Assembly: GCF_963675585.1 (NCBI RefSeq)
Contig: NZ_OY776413.1
Coordinates: 248,001-312,000 of the forward strand
Length of the DNA stretch: 64,000 nt
Direction of reading: 5' to 3'
From: an uncultured Draconibacterium sp.
Lineage (GTDB): Bacteria > Bacteroidota > Bacteroidia > Bacteroidales > Prolixibacteraceae
Shown here: positions 47,501-55,266 of the stretch, one piece after another
How positions within the stretch are numbered: the first letter of the stretch is position 1
Layout: each line of letters begins with the position of its first letter
The notes under the pieces: model-generated
Databases searched by the model: none
What the model saw: the letters and a program-made list of their open reading frames with translations, nothing else
What the model was told of the DNA's origin: nothing
Program-made: the position numbers and the translations under genes

Positions 47501-48607
47501 TTCGGTTGCTATCCAGAGTATTCCCTTTGAATCTTTGTACAATTTATTAACCGCCTTTCCCCGAAGTTCATTTTGTCCGTCGCCCGGATAAATATTAAAA
47601 AAACCTTTAAAATTACTTAGGTTGGTGTAGTTAATTCCGCCAAAATAGGTTCCAATCCACATCATATCTTCTTTGCTTCGGAACACACAATAAGTGGCAT
47701 TGTCGTTTAACGAATATTCCGATTTCTCCAAAGAGTGTTGAATGTTAACACTTTCGTGTGTTATTGGATTCAAAATAAATATTCCCAATTCGCTGCAAAT
47801 CCAGATATTTCCGTCCAAATCTCCTTCAATATCGCGAACAACAGTGGTTTCGGCCTGGTCGGTTTCACCAAGTCTTACCTTCGCAAAAGTTTTCTTTGTT
47901 TTATCAAACAGGTACAGTCCACTGTTTTCTGTTCCTATCCAATAATTGCCTGATTTATCGATAAATATTTTGTTAATAATATTGGTATTCAGTCCAGGCG
48001 AATTGGCTGTGTTATAATACTCGAGCAAAACTCCATCGGCATTTAAAACATAAACACCCGACTGCGTGGCTACGAAAAAAGTATTAACATCACTTTCAAC
48101 TATTGATGTAATTCGTTCGTTCTGAAGCGAAATAAATTTTATTACCGAGTTTTGTTTGGGATGATAAGCATAAATTCCCTGGTAAGAGCCAATAAAAACA
48201 ACACCACCTGAAGTTTCGCAGAAGGTTGTAATACCGGGCAATGTATTCCCTTCAAATAACACCGGTTCAAACTTGTCGAAACGACGGTTGTATTCGATGG
48301 CTCCTCTGTCGGTTCCAACAAAAAGACGATTGTTTTTTGTTACAAAAACAGAAGTAATAAAATTTGAAGGAATACCAACACCGTCTTCTGTGTAGTAGCG
48401 CCTTATGTTGTAGCTGTCGTATTTGTTCAATCCTTGCTTGGTGGCAAACCAGATTATCCCTGACTCTTCCTGAGCAATGTCGTGAACTGTATTGTAGGTA
48501 AGTCCGTCTTCGTTGTTCAGTTTTTTGAATACGTAACGATTATCAATTGCCCTGGCTGAAATGCTCCACAGCAATAAAACAAGAATATATATGGCTCCCC
48601 TTCCCAT
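44537..48607 (-). CDS. Hybrid two-component system regulator (HTCS)
   Basis: A 1356-residue one-protein sensor/regulator. Signal peptide (1-20); two-bladed-repeat Reg_prop periplasmic sensor (about 25-690, many GIIWFATKQGL/IWIGT-type repeats); Y_Y_Y domain (about 700-765); membrane span (about 774-795); HisKA with His834 in ISHEFKTPL; HATPase (about 940-1060, SNTGKGI and GTGIGLTL); receiver with phospho-acceptor Asp1147 in ISDVMMPEMDG; AraC-type HTH at about 1257-1356. HTCS proteins bind an oligosaccharide in the periplasm and activate their adjacent polysaccharide locus. The neighbours suggest it controls the GH43/beta-helix gene and susCD-2. Confidence 0.97.
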   Translation of the reverse strand: MGRGAIYILVLLLWSISARAIDNRYVFKKLNNEDGLTYNTVHDIAQEESGIIWFATKQGLNKYDSYNIRRYYTEDGVGIPSNFITSVFVTKNNRLFVGTDRGAIEYNRRFDKFEPVLFEGNTLPGITTFCETSGGVVFIGSYQGIYAYHPKQNSVIKFISLQNERITSIVESDVNTFFVATQSGVYVLNADGVLLEYYNTANSPGLNTNIINKIFIDKSGNYWIGTENSGLYLFDKTKKTFAKVRLGETDQAETTVVRDIEGDLDGNIWICSELGIFILNPITHESVNIQHSLEKSEYSLNDNATYCVFRSKEDMMWIGTYFGGINYTNLSNFKGFFNIYPGDGQNELRGKAVNKLYKDSKGILWIATEDGGVCTFDTEKKEILNYYQHQENNSLSSNNIHAICEDENGNILFGHFMTGIDIFNPKTGKFKNISIQPDVKYSIIDNSVYCIYQDSKKNIWVGTRQGVYLYDSVNEQLTPVKQDGLGHLFIYNILEDSRGNMWFCIRHGGIARLNEEADSINFYRGSEFLSTNKIIAVNEVSTGKIWFGTVDGGVNIYDPEKNAFEQLSMANGLPNNTVYGILEDSGKHIWLSTNQGLSKYNPQTHDFRNYNRNDGLSEMQFNFGSYYKDSDGTLYFGHVDGLTYFNPSEIIDNKIKPELIFTDFKLANESVRVTEKGILTQPVDKTEKIVLSYAQKAFSIDFVAVNHISAGNNKFYYYLEGFDNDWNEMGNKTSANYTNLLPGKYVFHLKAENNDGVESANTKSLVIRIHPPFYLSTGAFIFYFILVVGIFLLYRKITIDKEKEKAALNLERMEKEKIKELNQQRLNFYTYISHEFKTPLSIIISSIDQLFGEKDISDDLQQRFQRLGRSSKRLSFLFNQLMDFRKIETKHAKLVVQKGDIISFLRETCLVFTPLFDQYRVNFEFKASRAEYEYWFDPDKIEKIIANLMSNALKHTPIHGKIVCEAKIADEVSGEEQKHLEICISNTGKGISEQEKQNLFTPFYVNYQHNEQKSGTGIGLTLVKSLVEYLHGTIEVSSIMNEETRFIIQLPLEYKGISNIKLENNNETIRRNFDLESISEISSKSLAVKERTEDEREFKLLIVEDTIDLAEVLIEHYSKNFEVSCAQNGVEALKIVKDEEPDIIISDVMMPEMDGIEFCKKIKEDEATSHIAVILLTAKTTHEDKIAGLQAGAEAYVRKPFDLNELDLHVRNFIEIRKKLKEKVVSGAHIDLEKLNFQDKDKDFIEKVSTIINENIESETLNTEELAKQLGMSKTLVYLKLKKLLNMSGSDYIQSLRFKKAIELMADSNRNISDIAYEVGFTDPNYFSKVFKKVYKKTPTVYRKELLETIKGLNMN

Positions 48608-49484
48608 TTCGGTTTAAATATACAATTTACCTAAAACGATTCTTTTTTTGGTACAGGTTGAAAAAGAAAAATGATAAACTGTTTCATTCTATTGGCTAAT
48701 TATACGCAGGCAATAAAACAAAACAAAACTTTTTTCACCTGTAATATGATTTAAATTTTCTGGAAAATGGTACAATTTTTAGAAAACAAATGATGCCACT
48801 TCATCTAACCACCTCTTAAAGTATTTTTTGATCACATTGAAATTCTGGTGGACGAATTATCAATTCACTACCTAAACCATTTTTCTCGCTTCGCTGCGAC
48901 TGTCTTTTTTCTTCAGCAAAAAAAGTCAGCACGAAGAAGGCATTTCTGAGCCCGCCGCTGACATGAAAATTGCTAAAATTTTAGGAACTCCGCTAAAAGA
49001 AAAGAACTCCACTGACACTTCATTCTTCCGGTCAGTGTCAAACAGCTTTTCTTTTTTAACGCTGCATTCCCAAAATTTCTTAACGCATTTTCCTGAAGGC
49101 GGACTTGCGGGCTACAAACCATGCAATATTTTATACCATCCGATCGTGAGTCGGCCTCTTTTGGTCGAGTGCTGAATCAAAACAAAGCCTTACGGAGAGC
49201 GGGAAGCTTCGAATGTATGAGAAGATCACCCGTCCGAAGTTAGGTTTTGTAATGATGATGTGCGAAGAGCAAAAGCTGCCTTGATCTTTGTGCATACTAT
49301 TTGGATTAAGCTAAATAGTATGGCCTCCGGCAGGAAAAAACGTATTGTTTTAAACAGTATATTCGATGATGAATCTATATTTTCTTGCCAGAAGAGTAGC
49401 GAAAATATTTGCTTGAAAAAATTAAATCCACCGGACTTTACGGGTGAGCCCAGTTTTGCCTGTTTCAGAATGTATCTAAATGAA
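48608..49484. other. Orphan non-coding region between HTCS and tRNA-Lys
   Basis: About 880 bp without a gene I can support. The first 280 bp are AT-rich HTCS upstream sequence. From about 48,880 the base composition changes, with several structured elements: CACTGAC/GTCAGTG arms near 49012-49040, and a 10-bp inverted repeat at 49293-49302 / 49313-49322 with a 10-base loop. Small open frames here carry no recognisable domain. It may be a decayed gene or a dispersed repeat. Confidence 0.5.
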
Positions 49485-49517
49485 AAAAGCACCTAAATCA
49501 ACGATTTAAGTGCTTTT
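49485..49517 (-). terminator. Intrinsic terminator of tRNA-Lys
   Basis: A 15-bp stem with one mismatch (49485-49499 with 49503-49517, 3-base loop) followed by T residues on the minus strand. It lies 25 bp past the tRNA 3' end. Confidence 0.8.
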
Positions 49518-49541
49518 AGTCTGGAATTAATTCCAATCAAG

Positions 49542-49614
49542 TGACCCAGCTGGGGCTCGAACCCAGGACCCCATCCTTAAAAGGGATGTGCTCTACCAAC
49601 TGAGCTACTGAGTC
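49542..49614 (-). tRNA. tRNA-Lys (anticodon TTT)
   Basis: A 73-nt cloverleaf on the minus strand. The acceptor arms GACTCAG/CTGGGTC pair over 7 bp with one G-U. The D arm, the CATCC/GGATG anticodon stem, the loop CTTTTAA with anticodon TTT, and the T arm CTGGG-TTCGAGC-CCCAG are all standard. The discriminator base is A and CCA is not encoded. A perfect promoter lies 35 bp upstream and an intrinsic terminator downstream. Confidence 0.97.
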
Positions 49615-49648
49615 ATCCTTGTAGTGCCCTTGTTTTTCAAAGGCGATG

Positions 49649-49678
49649 CAAAAGTAGTATTTATTTCTTTTCACACAA
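49649..49678 (-). promoter_or_regulatory. Promoter of tRNA-Lys
   Basis: On the minus strand TTG (49678-49676), 19-bp spacer, TACTTTTG (49656-49649): an exact match to the Bacteroidota housekeeping consensus. The predicted transcript starts about 30 nt before the tRNA. Confidence 0.8.
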
Positions 49679-49833
49679 ACCCAACGCGCATTTTTTCAAA
49701 AAAAAAGTCATTTTTATTCCTCTCTTAACATTAAAAAACCCACTAAAAATGCGGACAACCGACAAAAACCCCCACATAATCAAACACTTGCAACAAGTAC
49801 ATATTACACTCAAATAAATTATGATATTTTATT

Positions 49834-49864
49834 TTGAAGTAAATAAATTTTAATAGTAGTTTTG
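49834..49864 (+). promoter_or_regulatory. Promoter of the SLC13-type permease gene
   Basis: TTG (49834-49836), 20-bp spacer, TAGTTTTG (49857-49864) matches the consensus. Transcription would begin near 49870, so the permease must start downstream. This supports the TTG start codon at 49923. Confidence 0.75.
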
Positions 49865-49922
49865 ATTCATCAAAAAAAAACTAACTTTTCCTGATTGAGG
49901 AGAATAAAATACCAGATCTGCA

Positions 49923-51731
49923 TTGATTAGCACCGAAGGATATATTGTTCTTGCAATTGTTTTTATAACAATTATTGCGCTTGCAAAAGAAATAATGCGG
50001 CCGGGCCTTATTTTCTTTTCAGCTGCGATCATTCTTGTGGCAACCGGAATTATTACCGATAAAGAAGCACTTGCCGGTTTCTCGAATAAAGGAATGATCA
50101 CCATTGGAATTCTGTTTATTGTGAGCGAAGGTGTGCGGCAATCGGGCGTATTAAACCGGCTTGCACAAACCTATCTCCCCCGTAAACGGCGAAAAATGGT
50201 TTCGCTTATTCCGCAAATAATGCTTCCGGTCTCCTTGCTTTCTGCATTTCTGAACAACACTCCCGTTGTAATTATTTTTGCTCCAATCATAAAAAAGTGG
50301 TCAGAAAACCTCAATCTTTCCTCCAAAAAATTTCTGATTCCCCTTTCGTATGCAACCATTTTTGGAGGCATGTGTACACTTATCGGAACATCGACAAACC
50401 TGGTTGTGCATGGTTTAATTATTGAAAATGGCTACGAAGGTTTTAATATGTTTGAACTGGGGAAAGTAGGTGTATTTATTGCCGTTATTGGTACCATTTA
50501 CATGACCATTTTTAGTAACCGATTTCTTCCGGGAGAGAAAATATTTTTTAATTCGAAAAGTTCTACCGAGTACAAAGACTATCACTACGATGTTATTATC
50601 CCGGAAGGCAGTAACCTGATTGGATTGGAAATTAAAAACGGCAGATCAAAAGATTTAAAAGGCCTTTTTATTCAGATCATAAATCGTGAGGGAAACGTAA
50701 TTGAAACCCGGAAAGGGATATTTAAACTTTTGGCAAACGACAGACTGCTGGTAGCCGGAAAATCGGATCGGCTAAATTACATTCTGGCCAATTCAAACTT
50801 AAAATTAAGCGGCATTGATTTAATAAAAGGAGTGCCTAAAAACGATTTAAAACAATACGAAGCGGTATTGGCTCCCCGTTTTCCGGCCATTGGTAAAACA
50901 GTACACGAGTTTAATTTTTACGACCACTACCAGGCCGTTGTTTTGGCCATCCACCGAAATGGAGAACGTATTACCACCAACATGGACAAACTCCATTTAA
51001 AAACCGGAGACAACCTGGTACTGCTCACCACCGAAAAATTTATCGAAAACTGGGGCGATTCAAAAATATTCTATCTCACTTCCTACATACGCGATTACAG
51101 AACAACAGGTACATTCTGGAAAAAATGGATCGCTACCATAATTCTTCTGGCCATGGTTGTGGGTACCACTGTCGGAAAATTTATTTCTTCTCCTGATGGT
51201 ATTAATTTCGATATGTTCTATTTCTCGTCGATTGCAGCCATGTTATTAATCTGGCTAAAAATAATGCCACATCAAAAATATACGAAGGCAGTTAGCTGGG
51301 ACGTTCTGATTACTATTGCCTGTGCTTTTGCCATTAGTAAAGCCATGCAAAGCTCCGGTGCAGCCGAAGCCATTGCACGAACCACAATAAACATGTCGCA
51401 AAGTTTTGGCCCGCTTGGAGTAATGGCAGCCTTGTTTCTGATTACCGCTATTTTTACCGAAATTATAACAAACAATGCGGCAGCGGCGCTGGTATTTCCA
51501 ATTGCTCTGGCAGCGGCACAACAACTAAATGTCGATCCAAAGCCATTTTTTGTAACCATTGCTATTGCTGCATCAGCCAGTTTCTCAACTCCTATTGGCT
51601 ACCAAACAAACCTTATTGTACAAGCCATCGGAAATTACAAATTCAGCGACTACGTAAAAATTGGTTTACCTCTTAATCTTCTTGCCTTTATTTTGTCCAT
51701 GCTTCTTATCCCCTACTTTTGGAGTTTCTAA
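49923..51731 (+). CDS. SLC13/DASS family permease with two RCK_C (TrkA-C) domains, probable sulfate transporter
   Basis: A 602-residue inner-membrane protein. The start is a TTG at 49923: an in-frame stop at 49905 and the promoter box rule out anything upstream, and residues right after it form the first membrane helix. Two membrane halves flank two TrkA-C-type domains (about 205-290 and 300-390). DASS signature elements are NNTPVVIIFAP, TNLVVHG, TNNAAAALVFP and GYQTNLIVQ. This architecture occurs in bacterial sulfate permeases, and the next genes are cysD and cysNC, so sulfate is the likely substrate. Other divalent anions cannot be excluded. A GAGGAG stretch is present but about 20 bp from the start. 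Confidence 0.88.
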   Translation: MISTEGYIVLAIVFITIIALAKEIMRPGLIFFSAAIILVATGIITDKEALAGFSNKGMITIGILFIVSEGVRQSGVLNRLAQTYLPRKRRKMVSLIPQIMLPVSLLSAFLNNTPVVIIFAPIIKKWSENLNLSSKKFLIPLSYATIFGGMCTLIGTSTNLVVHGLIIENGYEGFNMFELGKVGVFIAVIGTIYMTIFSNRFLPGEKIFFNSKSSTEYKDYHYDVIIPEGSNLIGLEIKNGRSKDLKGLFIQIINREGNVIETRKGIFKLLANDRLLVAGKSDRLNYILANSNLKLSGIDLIKGVPKNDLKQYEAVLAPRFPAIGKTVHEFNFYDHYQAVVLAIHRNGERITTNMDKLHLKTGDNLVLLTTEKFIENWGDSKIFYLTSYIRDYRTTGTFWKKWIATIILLAMVVGTTVGKFISSPDGINFDMFYFSSIAAMLLIWLKIMPHQKYTKAVSWDVLITIACAFAISKAMQSSGAAEAIARTTINMSQSFGPLGVMAALFLITAIFTEIITNNAAAALVFPIALAAAQQLNVDPKPFFVTIAIAASASFSTPIGYQTNLIVQAIGNYKFSDYVKIGLPLNLLAFILSMLLIPYFWSF

Positions 51732-51800
51732 TTCAAATCAAGTTCATCTTAATTTTAGACCTTTTAGTCTTAATCTACTATTCAAATAGGAATAAAATTT

Positions 51801-51883
51801 TATCTTTGCATTCCCTTTAAAAGTAGTAATTGAATTAATAAAAATACCCGGACTACGTTTGTATTGAATAAGGCGGGTTCGGG
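51801..51883 (+). promoter_or_regulatory. Promoter box and structured leader of the cysD operon
   Basis: TATCTTTG at 51801-51808 matches the -7 consensus, although the -33 position is poor. The resulting leader is about 100 nt and contains a 7-bp stem, CCCGGAC (51847-51853) with GTTCGGG (51877-51883), one G-U pair, around a 23-base loop. It could be a cis-regulatory element for sulfate assimilation. I do not recognise a known riboswitch. Confidence 0.45.
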
Positions 51884-51913
51884 AACAGTTTTATTAAATA
51901 AAAACAGATACGA

Positions 51914-52822
51914 ATGAATGAATATTCATTAACCAATCTTCGCGAGCTAGAGGCAGAAGCCATTCACATTATCCGCGAAGTGGCAGCCGAATTCGAAAAC
52001 CCGGTAATGCTTTATTCCATTGGAAAAGACTCATCAGTAATGGTGCGTTTGGCCGAAAAAGCATTTTATCCCGGTAAAGTACCTTTCCCTTTGATGCACA
52101 TCGACTCGAAATGGAAATTTAAGGAGATGATCGAATTTCGTGAGCAATATGCCAAAGATAAAGGCTGGGACTTAATTGTTCACCACAACAAAGAAGGTTT
52201 CGAAAGTGGCGTTGGTCCGTTTACACATGGTAGTAAAGTACACACCGACATTATGAAAACTCAGGCTCTGCTTGAAGGTTTAAACATTCATAAATTCGAT
52301 GCAGCTTTTGGTGGTGCCCGTCGTGATGAAGAAAAATCGAGAGCCAAAGAACGCATCTTTTCGTTCCGCGATAAATTTCACCAGTGGGATCCTAAAAATC
52401 AGCGTCCGGAATTGTGGAACATCTACAATTCGCGTGTACAAAAAGGCGAATCAATTCGTGTATTCCCCATTTCAAACTGGACAGAACTCGATATCTGGCA
52501 GTACATTCGTTTGGAGAATATTCCAATTGTGCCACTTTACTACGCCAAAGAACGCCCTGTTGTGAACATGGATGGCAGCCTGATTTTGGTTGACGACGAA
52601 AGGATGCCAAAAGAACTGCGCGACAAAGCAGAAATGAAAATGGTTCGCTTCCGTACTTTAGGGTGTTACCCTTTAACGGGAGCCGTTGAATCGAACGCAA
52701 CTACCATCGAAGAAATTGTGGAAGAAATGATGACCGTAACCGTTTCGGAACGTACTACACGTGTGATCGATTTTGACCAGGAAGCAAGTATGGAACAGAA
52801 AAAACGCGAAGGCTATTTTTAA
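51914..52822 (+). CDS. cysD: Sulfate adenylyltransferase subunit 2
   Basis: A 302-residue cytoplasmic protein of the PAPS-reductase/ATP-sulfurylase (PP-loop) fold. The PP-loop variant [10 protein letters not shown] lies at about 35-44, with [16 protein letters not shown] and [16 protein letters not shown] downstream as in CysD. With CysN it makes adenosine 5'-phosphosulfate from ATP and sulfate, driven by GTP hydrolysis. It is the first gene after a ~100-nt leader. Unusually it is separated from cysNC by a small four-helix-bundle gene inside an inverted repeat that begins 8 bp after the cysD stop. Confidence 0.97.
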   Translation: MNEYSLTNLRELEAEAIHIIREVAAEFENPVMLYSIGKDSSVMVRLAEKAFYPGKVPFPLMHIDSKWKFKEMIEFREQYAKDKGWDLIVHHNKEGFESGVGPFTHGSKVHTDIMKTQALLEGLNIHKFDAAFGGARRDEEKSRAKERIFSFRDKFHQWDPKNQRPELWNIYNSRVQKGESIRVFPISNWTELDIWQYIRLENIPIVPLYYAKERPVVNMDGSLILVDDERMPKELRDKAEMKMVRFRTLGCYPLTGAVESNATTIEEIVEEMMTVTVSERTTRVIDFDQEASMEQKKREGYF

Positions 52823-52829
52823 CTTATAA

Positions 52830-53291
52830 CCGTTCAGCCGTGTTGCTGTAAAATGTGAAGCTGTTTGGCTTTGTAATACAGTAATCCAACAAAACAGTAA
52901 AACAATCAAATATGCTGGTTACTCGATTTGAAGATCTTGAGATTTGGAAATTAGGAAGAATAATTGTAAAAAATGTTTATTCCGATTTTGATTCTTTAAG
53001 TGATTTTGGATTTAAAGGCCAGATTACACGAGCAGGAATATCAATTATGAATACTATTTCTGAAGGTTTTTCAAGAGAATCAAAAAGAGAGTTTCATCAA
53101 TTCCTGAATATTGCGAAAGGTTCTACTGGCGAAGTAAAAAACATGTATTACATTGCTGAAGACCAAAATTATATTTCATCTGAAATTGCAATACAAAGAC
53201 GAGAGGATTGTGAGAAAGTTAAAAACATGATTGCAAAATTCATGAAACATCTAAAACAATAATCCAGCGTTACAGCAACACAGCATAACGG
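52830..53291 (+). mobile_element. IVS-like cassette: S23/four-helix-bundle gene framed by 22-bp inverted repeats
   Basis: A 462-bp unit lies between cysD and cysNC. Its ends (52830-52851 and 53270-53291) are inverted repeats identical at 19 of 22 positions; the inner 12 bp (GTGTTGCTGTAA and complement) are perfect. Inside is one gene of the family known from intervening sequences in 23S rRNA, where flanking repeats also pair and the insert is cut out by RNase III. There is no transposase and no clear target duplication. The mobile-element label is therefore tentative; a structured mRNA insert is the other reading. Confidence 0.55.
52912..53262 (+). CDS. Four-helix-bundle protein (23S rRNA intervening-sequence protein / S23 family)
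   Basis: A 116-residue all-helical protein matching the S23/IVP family. Landmarks are the N-terminal [18 protein letters not shown], the central [26 protein letters not shown] and the later [28 protein letters not shown]. Family members form pentameric four-helix bundles; relatives include the Avd accessory protein of diversity-generating retroelements. The cellular role of most copies is unknown. It lies 89 bp after cysD and 73 bp before cysNC and is unrelated to sulfate metabolism by sequence. Its flanking inverted repeats suggest it came as a unit. No reverse transcriptase or template repeat is present, so it is not part of a DGR here. Confidence 0.9.
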   Translation: MLVTRFEDLEIWKLGRIIVKNVYSDFDSLSDFGFKGQITRAGISIMNTISEGFSRESKREFHQFLNIAKGSTGEVKNMYYIAEDQNYISSEIAIQRREDCEKVKNMIAKFMKHLKQ

Positions 53292-53319
53292 CAACACAAT
53301 ACAACGGCAACACAGCAAA
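53272..53319 (+). repeat. Three tandem 16-bp repeats before cysNC
   Basis: Units begin at 53272, 53288 and 53304, each opening with AC(A/G)GCAACACA followed by a more variable 5 bp. The first unit and the start of the second overlap the right inverted repeat of the S23 cassette. The repeats end 17 bp before the cysNC start codon. Confidence 0.8.
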
Positions 53320-53335
53320 ACAAAAGCATCAAAAA

Positions 53336-55255
53336 ATGACAGATAAAAAACTCAACATACAGGAATTCCTCGATCAGGATCAAAAGAAAGACTTACTTCG
53401 CTTGTTAACTGCAGGTTCGGTCGACGATGGAAAATCAACACTTATCGGACGTTTGATGTTCGACAGTAAAATGTTGTACGAAGACCAGTTGGATGCACTC
53501 GAACGCGACAGCAAACGTGTTGGTCATGCCGGCGAAGACATCGATTACGCCCTTTTGCTCGACGGACTAAAAGCCGAACGCGAACAGGGAATTACCATCG
53601 ACGTGGCTTACCGGTATTTTTCAACTGCAAAACGCAAATTTATTATTGCCGATACTCCGGGACACGAGCAGTACACCCGTAACATGATTACCGGTGGATC
53701 AACTGCCAACCTGGCCATTATTTTAATTGATGCACGCTACGGTGTAATTACCCAAACCAAACGCCACACCTACCTGGCCAATCTTTTGGGAATTAAACAT
53801 GTGGTAGTGGCGGTAAATAAAATGGATCTTGCTGATTTTAGCAAAGATCGTTTTGAAGAAATCCGTGCTGACTACAATTCGTTCGTTACCCAACTCGATA
53901 TTCCTGACGTAACTTTTATTCCGCTTTCGGCGCTAAAAGGCGACAATGTTGTGGAACCATCGGAAAACATGACCTGGTACCATGGTCCGTGCCTCCTTGA
54001 GTTTTTAGAAAATGTACAGGTAGCTTCCGACCGCAACTTCACTGATTTGCGTTACCCGGTTCAGTATGTACTTCGCCCGGATATTAAATTCCGCGGATTT
54101 TCAACTTCAGTAGCTTCGGGTATTATTTCCAAAGGCGATGAAGTAATGGTTCTTCCTTCGATGAAAAAATCGAGAGTACAGTCGATTGTAACCTACGACA
54201 AGGAACTGGAACGTGCATTTCCTCCGCAATCGGTAACGGTTACACTGGAAGACGAAATTGATATTTCGCGTGGAGATATGTTGGTACACCCTGACAACCT
54301 GCCCCGTGTGGAGCGTCAGTTTGAGGCCATGTTGGTTTGGATGGATGAAAACGAGATGAACCTTTCAACTCAATTTTACATCAAGCAGGCCAATAACACC
54401 ACAAAAGCCCGCATCGACGAGGTAAAATACAAGGTGGATGTAAACACACTGGAAAAATCAAGCATCGAAAAATTCAAGTTAAACGAAATTGGAAGAGTGG
54501 TTGTAACCACCACCAAACCTTTGTATTTCGACCCTTACAAACAAAATAAACAAACCGGTTCATTTATTTTAATCGACCCGGTAACGCACAATACCTGTGC
54601 GGTGGGGATGATCATCGACCGTTTGGGTAGCAAGAACCTGCCTTCGCGTATTACCGATGTAGACAAAGCGAAAATTGCCAAAGGCGAGCCACTTGTAAAA
54701 ACGGAAGATTACGTAAAACAATACAACCAGAAAGGGGAAACTATCTGGATTACTGGCTTGCATGGTTCGGGTAAAAACGAACTTGCTTTTAGCCTCGAAA
54801 AGAAATTATTTGAAAACGGTGCTACGGTTGTTTTAATCGATGGTAGTTCGGTACGTTCGGGATTAAGTCGCGAGCTTGACTTCACACCTGCCGACAGAGC
54901 CGAAAACCTTCGTCGTGTAGCCCACATTTGCAAACTGTTAAACGACCAGGGAATTATTGCCATTGCATCGTTTATCTCGCGCAACGAATCGCTGAGAAAT
55001 CAGGTGGCCGAAATTATTGGAGCAGATCGCTTCCACTTGTTCCACATGGATGCTCCGCTTGAATATTGCAAACAAAATAAACCGGAATTATACGAATTGC
55101 TTGAGCAAGGAAAAACAAGTAATCTTCCGGGTGTTGATATGGAATACGAAGCTCCAACAAATGCAAAACTGGTTTTCAATCCGAAAGATAACGAGGAAAA
55201 CCTGGATGCAATTATTGATTATCTGGCGGCAAACAAAGTGTTTCCTAATCACTAA
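53336..55255 (+). CDS. cysNC: Bifunctional sulfate adenylyltransferase subunit 1 / adenylylsulfate kinase
   Basis: A 639-residue fusion. Residues 20-440 are the EF-Tu-like GTPase CysN: G1 [10 protein letters not shown] (26-35), [12 protein letters not shown] and NKMDL. Residues about 465-635 are the APS kinase CysC, which phosphorylates APS to PAPS ([26 protein letters not shown], then a LFNP-like C-terminal region). The kinase P-loop is GLHGSGKN at 474-481, so the canonical Ser/Thr after the Lys is Asn481. That may reduce activity or be a Bacteroidota-typical form. It is followed after 11 bp by an epimerase gene. No APS/PAPS reductase or sulfite reductase is in the window. Confidence 0.95.
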   Translation: MTDKKLNIQEFLDQDQKKDLLRLLTAGSVDDGKSTLIGRLMFDSKMLYEDQLDALERDSKRVGHAGEDIDYALLLDGLKAEREQGITIDVAYRYFSTAKRKFIIADTPGHEQYTRNMITGGSTANLAIILIDARYGVITQTKRHTYLANLLGIKHVVVAVNKMDLADFSKDRFEEIRADYNSFVTQLDIPDVTFIPLSALKGDNVVEPSENMTWYHGPCLLEFLENVQVASDRNFTDLRYPVQYVLRPDIKFRGFSTSVASGIISKGDEVMVLPSMKKSRVQSIVTYDKELERAFPPQSVTVTLEDEIDISRGDMLVHPDNLPRVERQFEAMLVWMDENEMNLSTQFYIKQANNTTKARIDEVKYKVDVNTLEKSSIEKFKLNEIGRVVVTTTKPLYFDPYKQNKQTGSFILIDPVTHNTCAVGMIIDRLGSKNLPSRITDVDKAKIAKGEPLVKTEDYVKQYNQKGETIWITGLHGSGKNELAFSLEKKLFENGATVVLIDGSSVRSGLSRELDFTPADRAENLRRVAHICKLLNDQGIIAIASFISRNESLRNQVAEIIGADRFHLFHMDAPLEYCKQNKPELYELLEQGKTSNLPGVDMEYEAPTNAKLVFNPKDNEENLDAIIDYLAANKVFPNH

Positions 55256-55266
55256 AATTTTCAGCA

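Noticed and set aside
48963-49175. Short open frame in the orphan region
   Set aside because: No domain, low-complexity composition and no promoter; better described as non-coding or decayed sequence.
1-49541. Insertion sequences or transposase genes in the polysaccharide locus
   Set aside because: No transposase, integrase or typical IS end was found on either strand.
51847-51883. cysD leader as a known SAM riboswitch
   Set aside because: The leader is short and has a single stem; none of the SAM riboswitch core motifs I know are present.
52912-53262. S23-family gene considered as Avd of a diversity-generating retroelement
   Set aside because: No reverse transcriptase, template repeat or variable repeat was seen in the window.
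53272-53319. Tandem repeats considered as a CRISPR array
   Set aside because: Period is only 16 bp with no unique spacers and no cas genes nearby.
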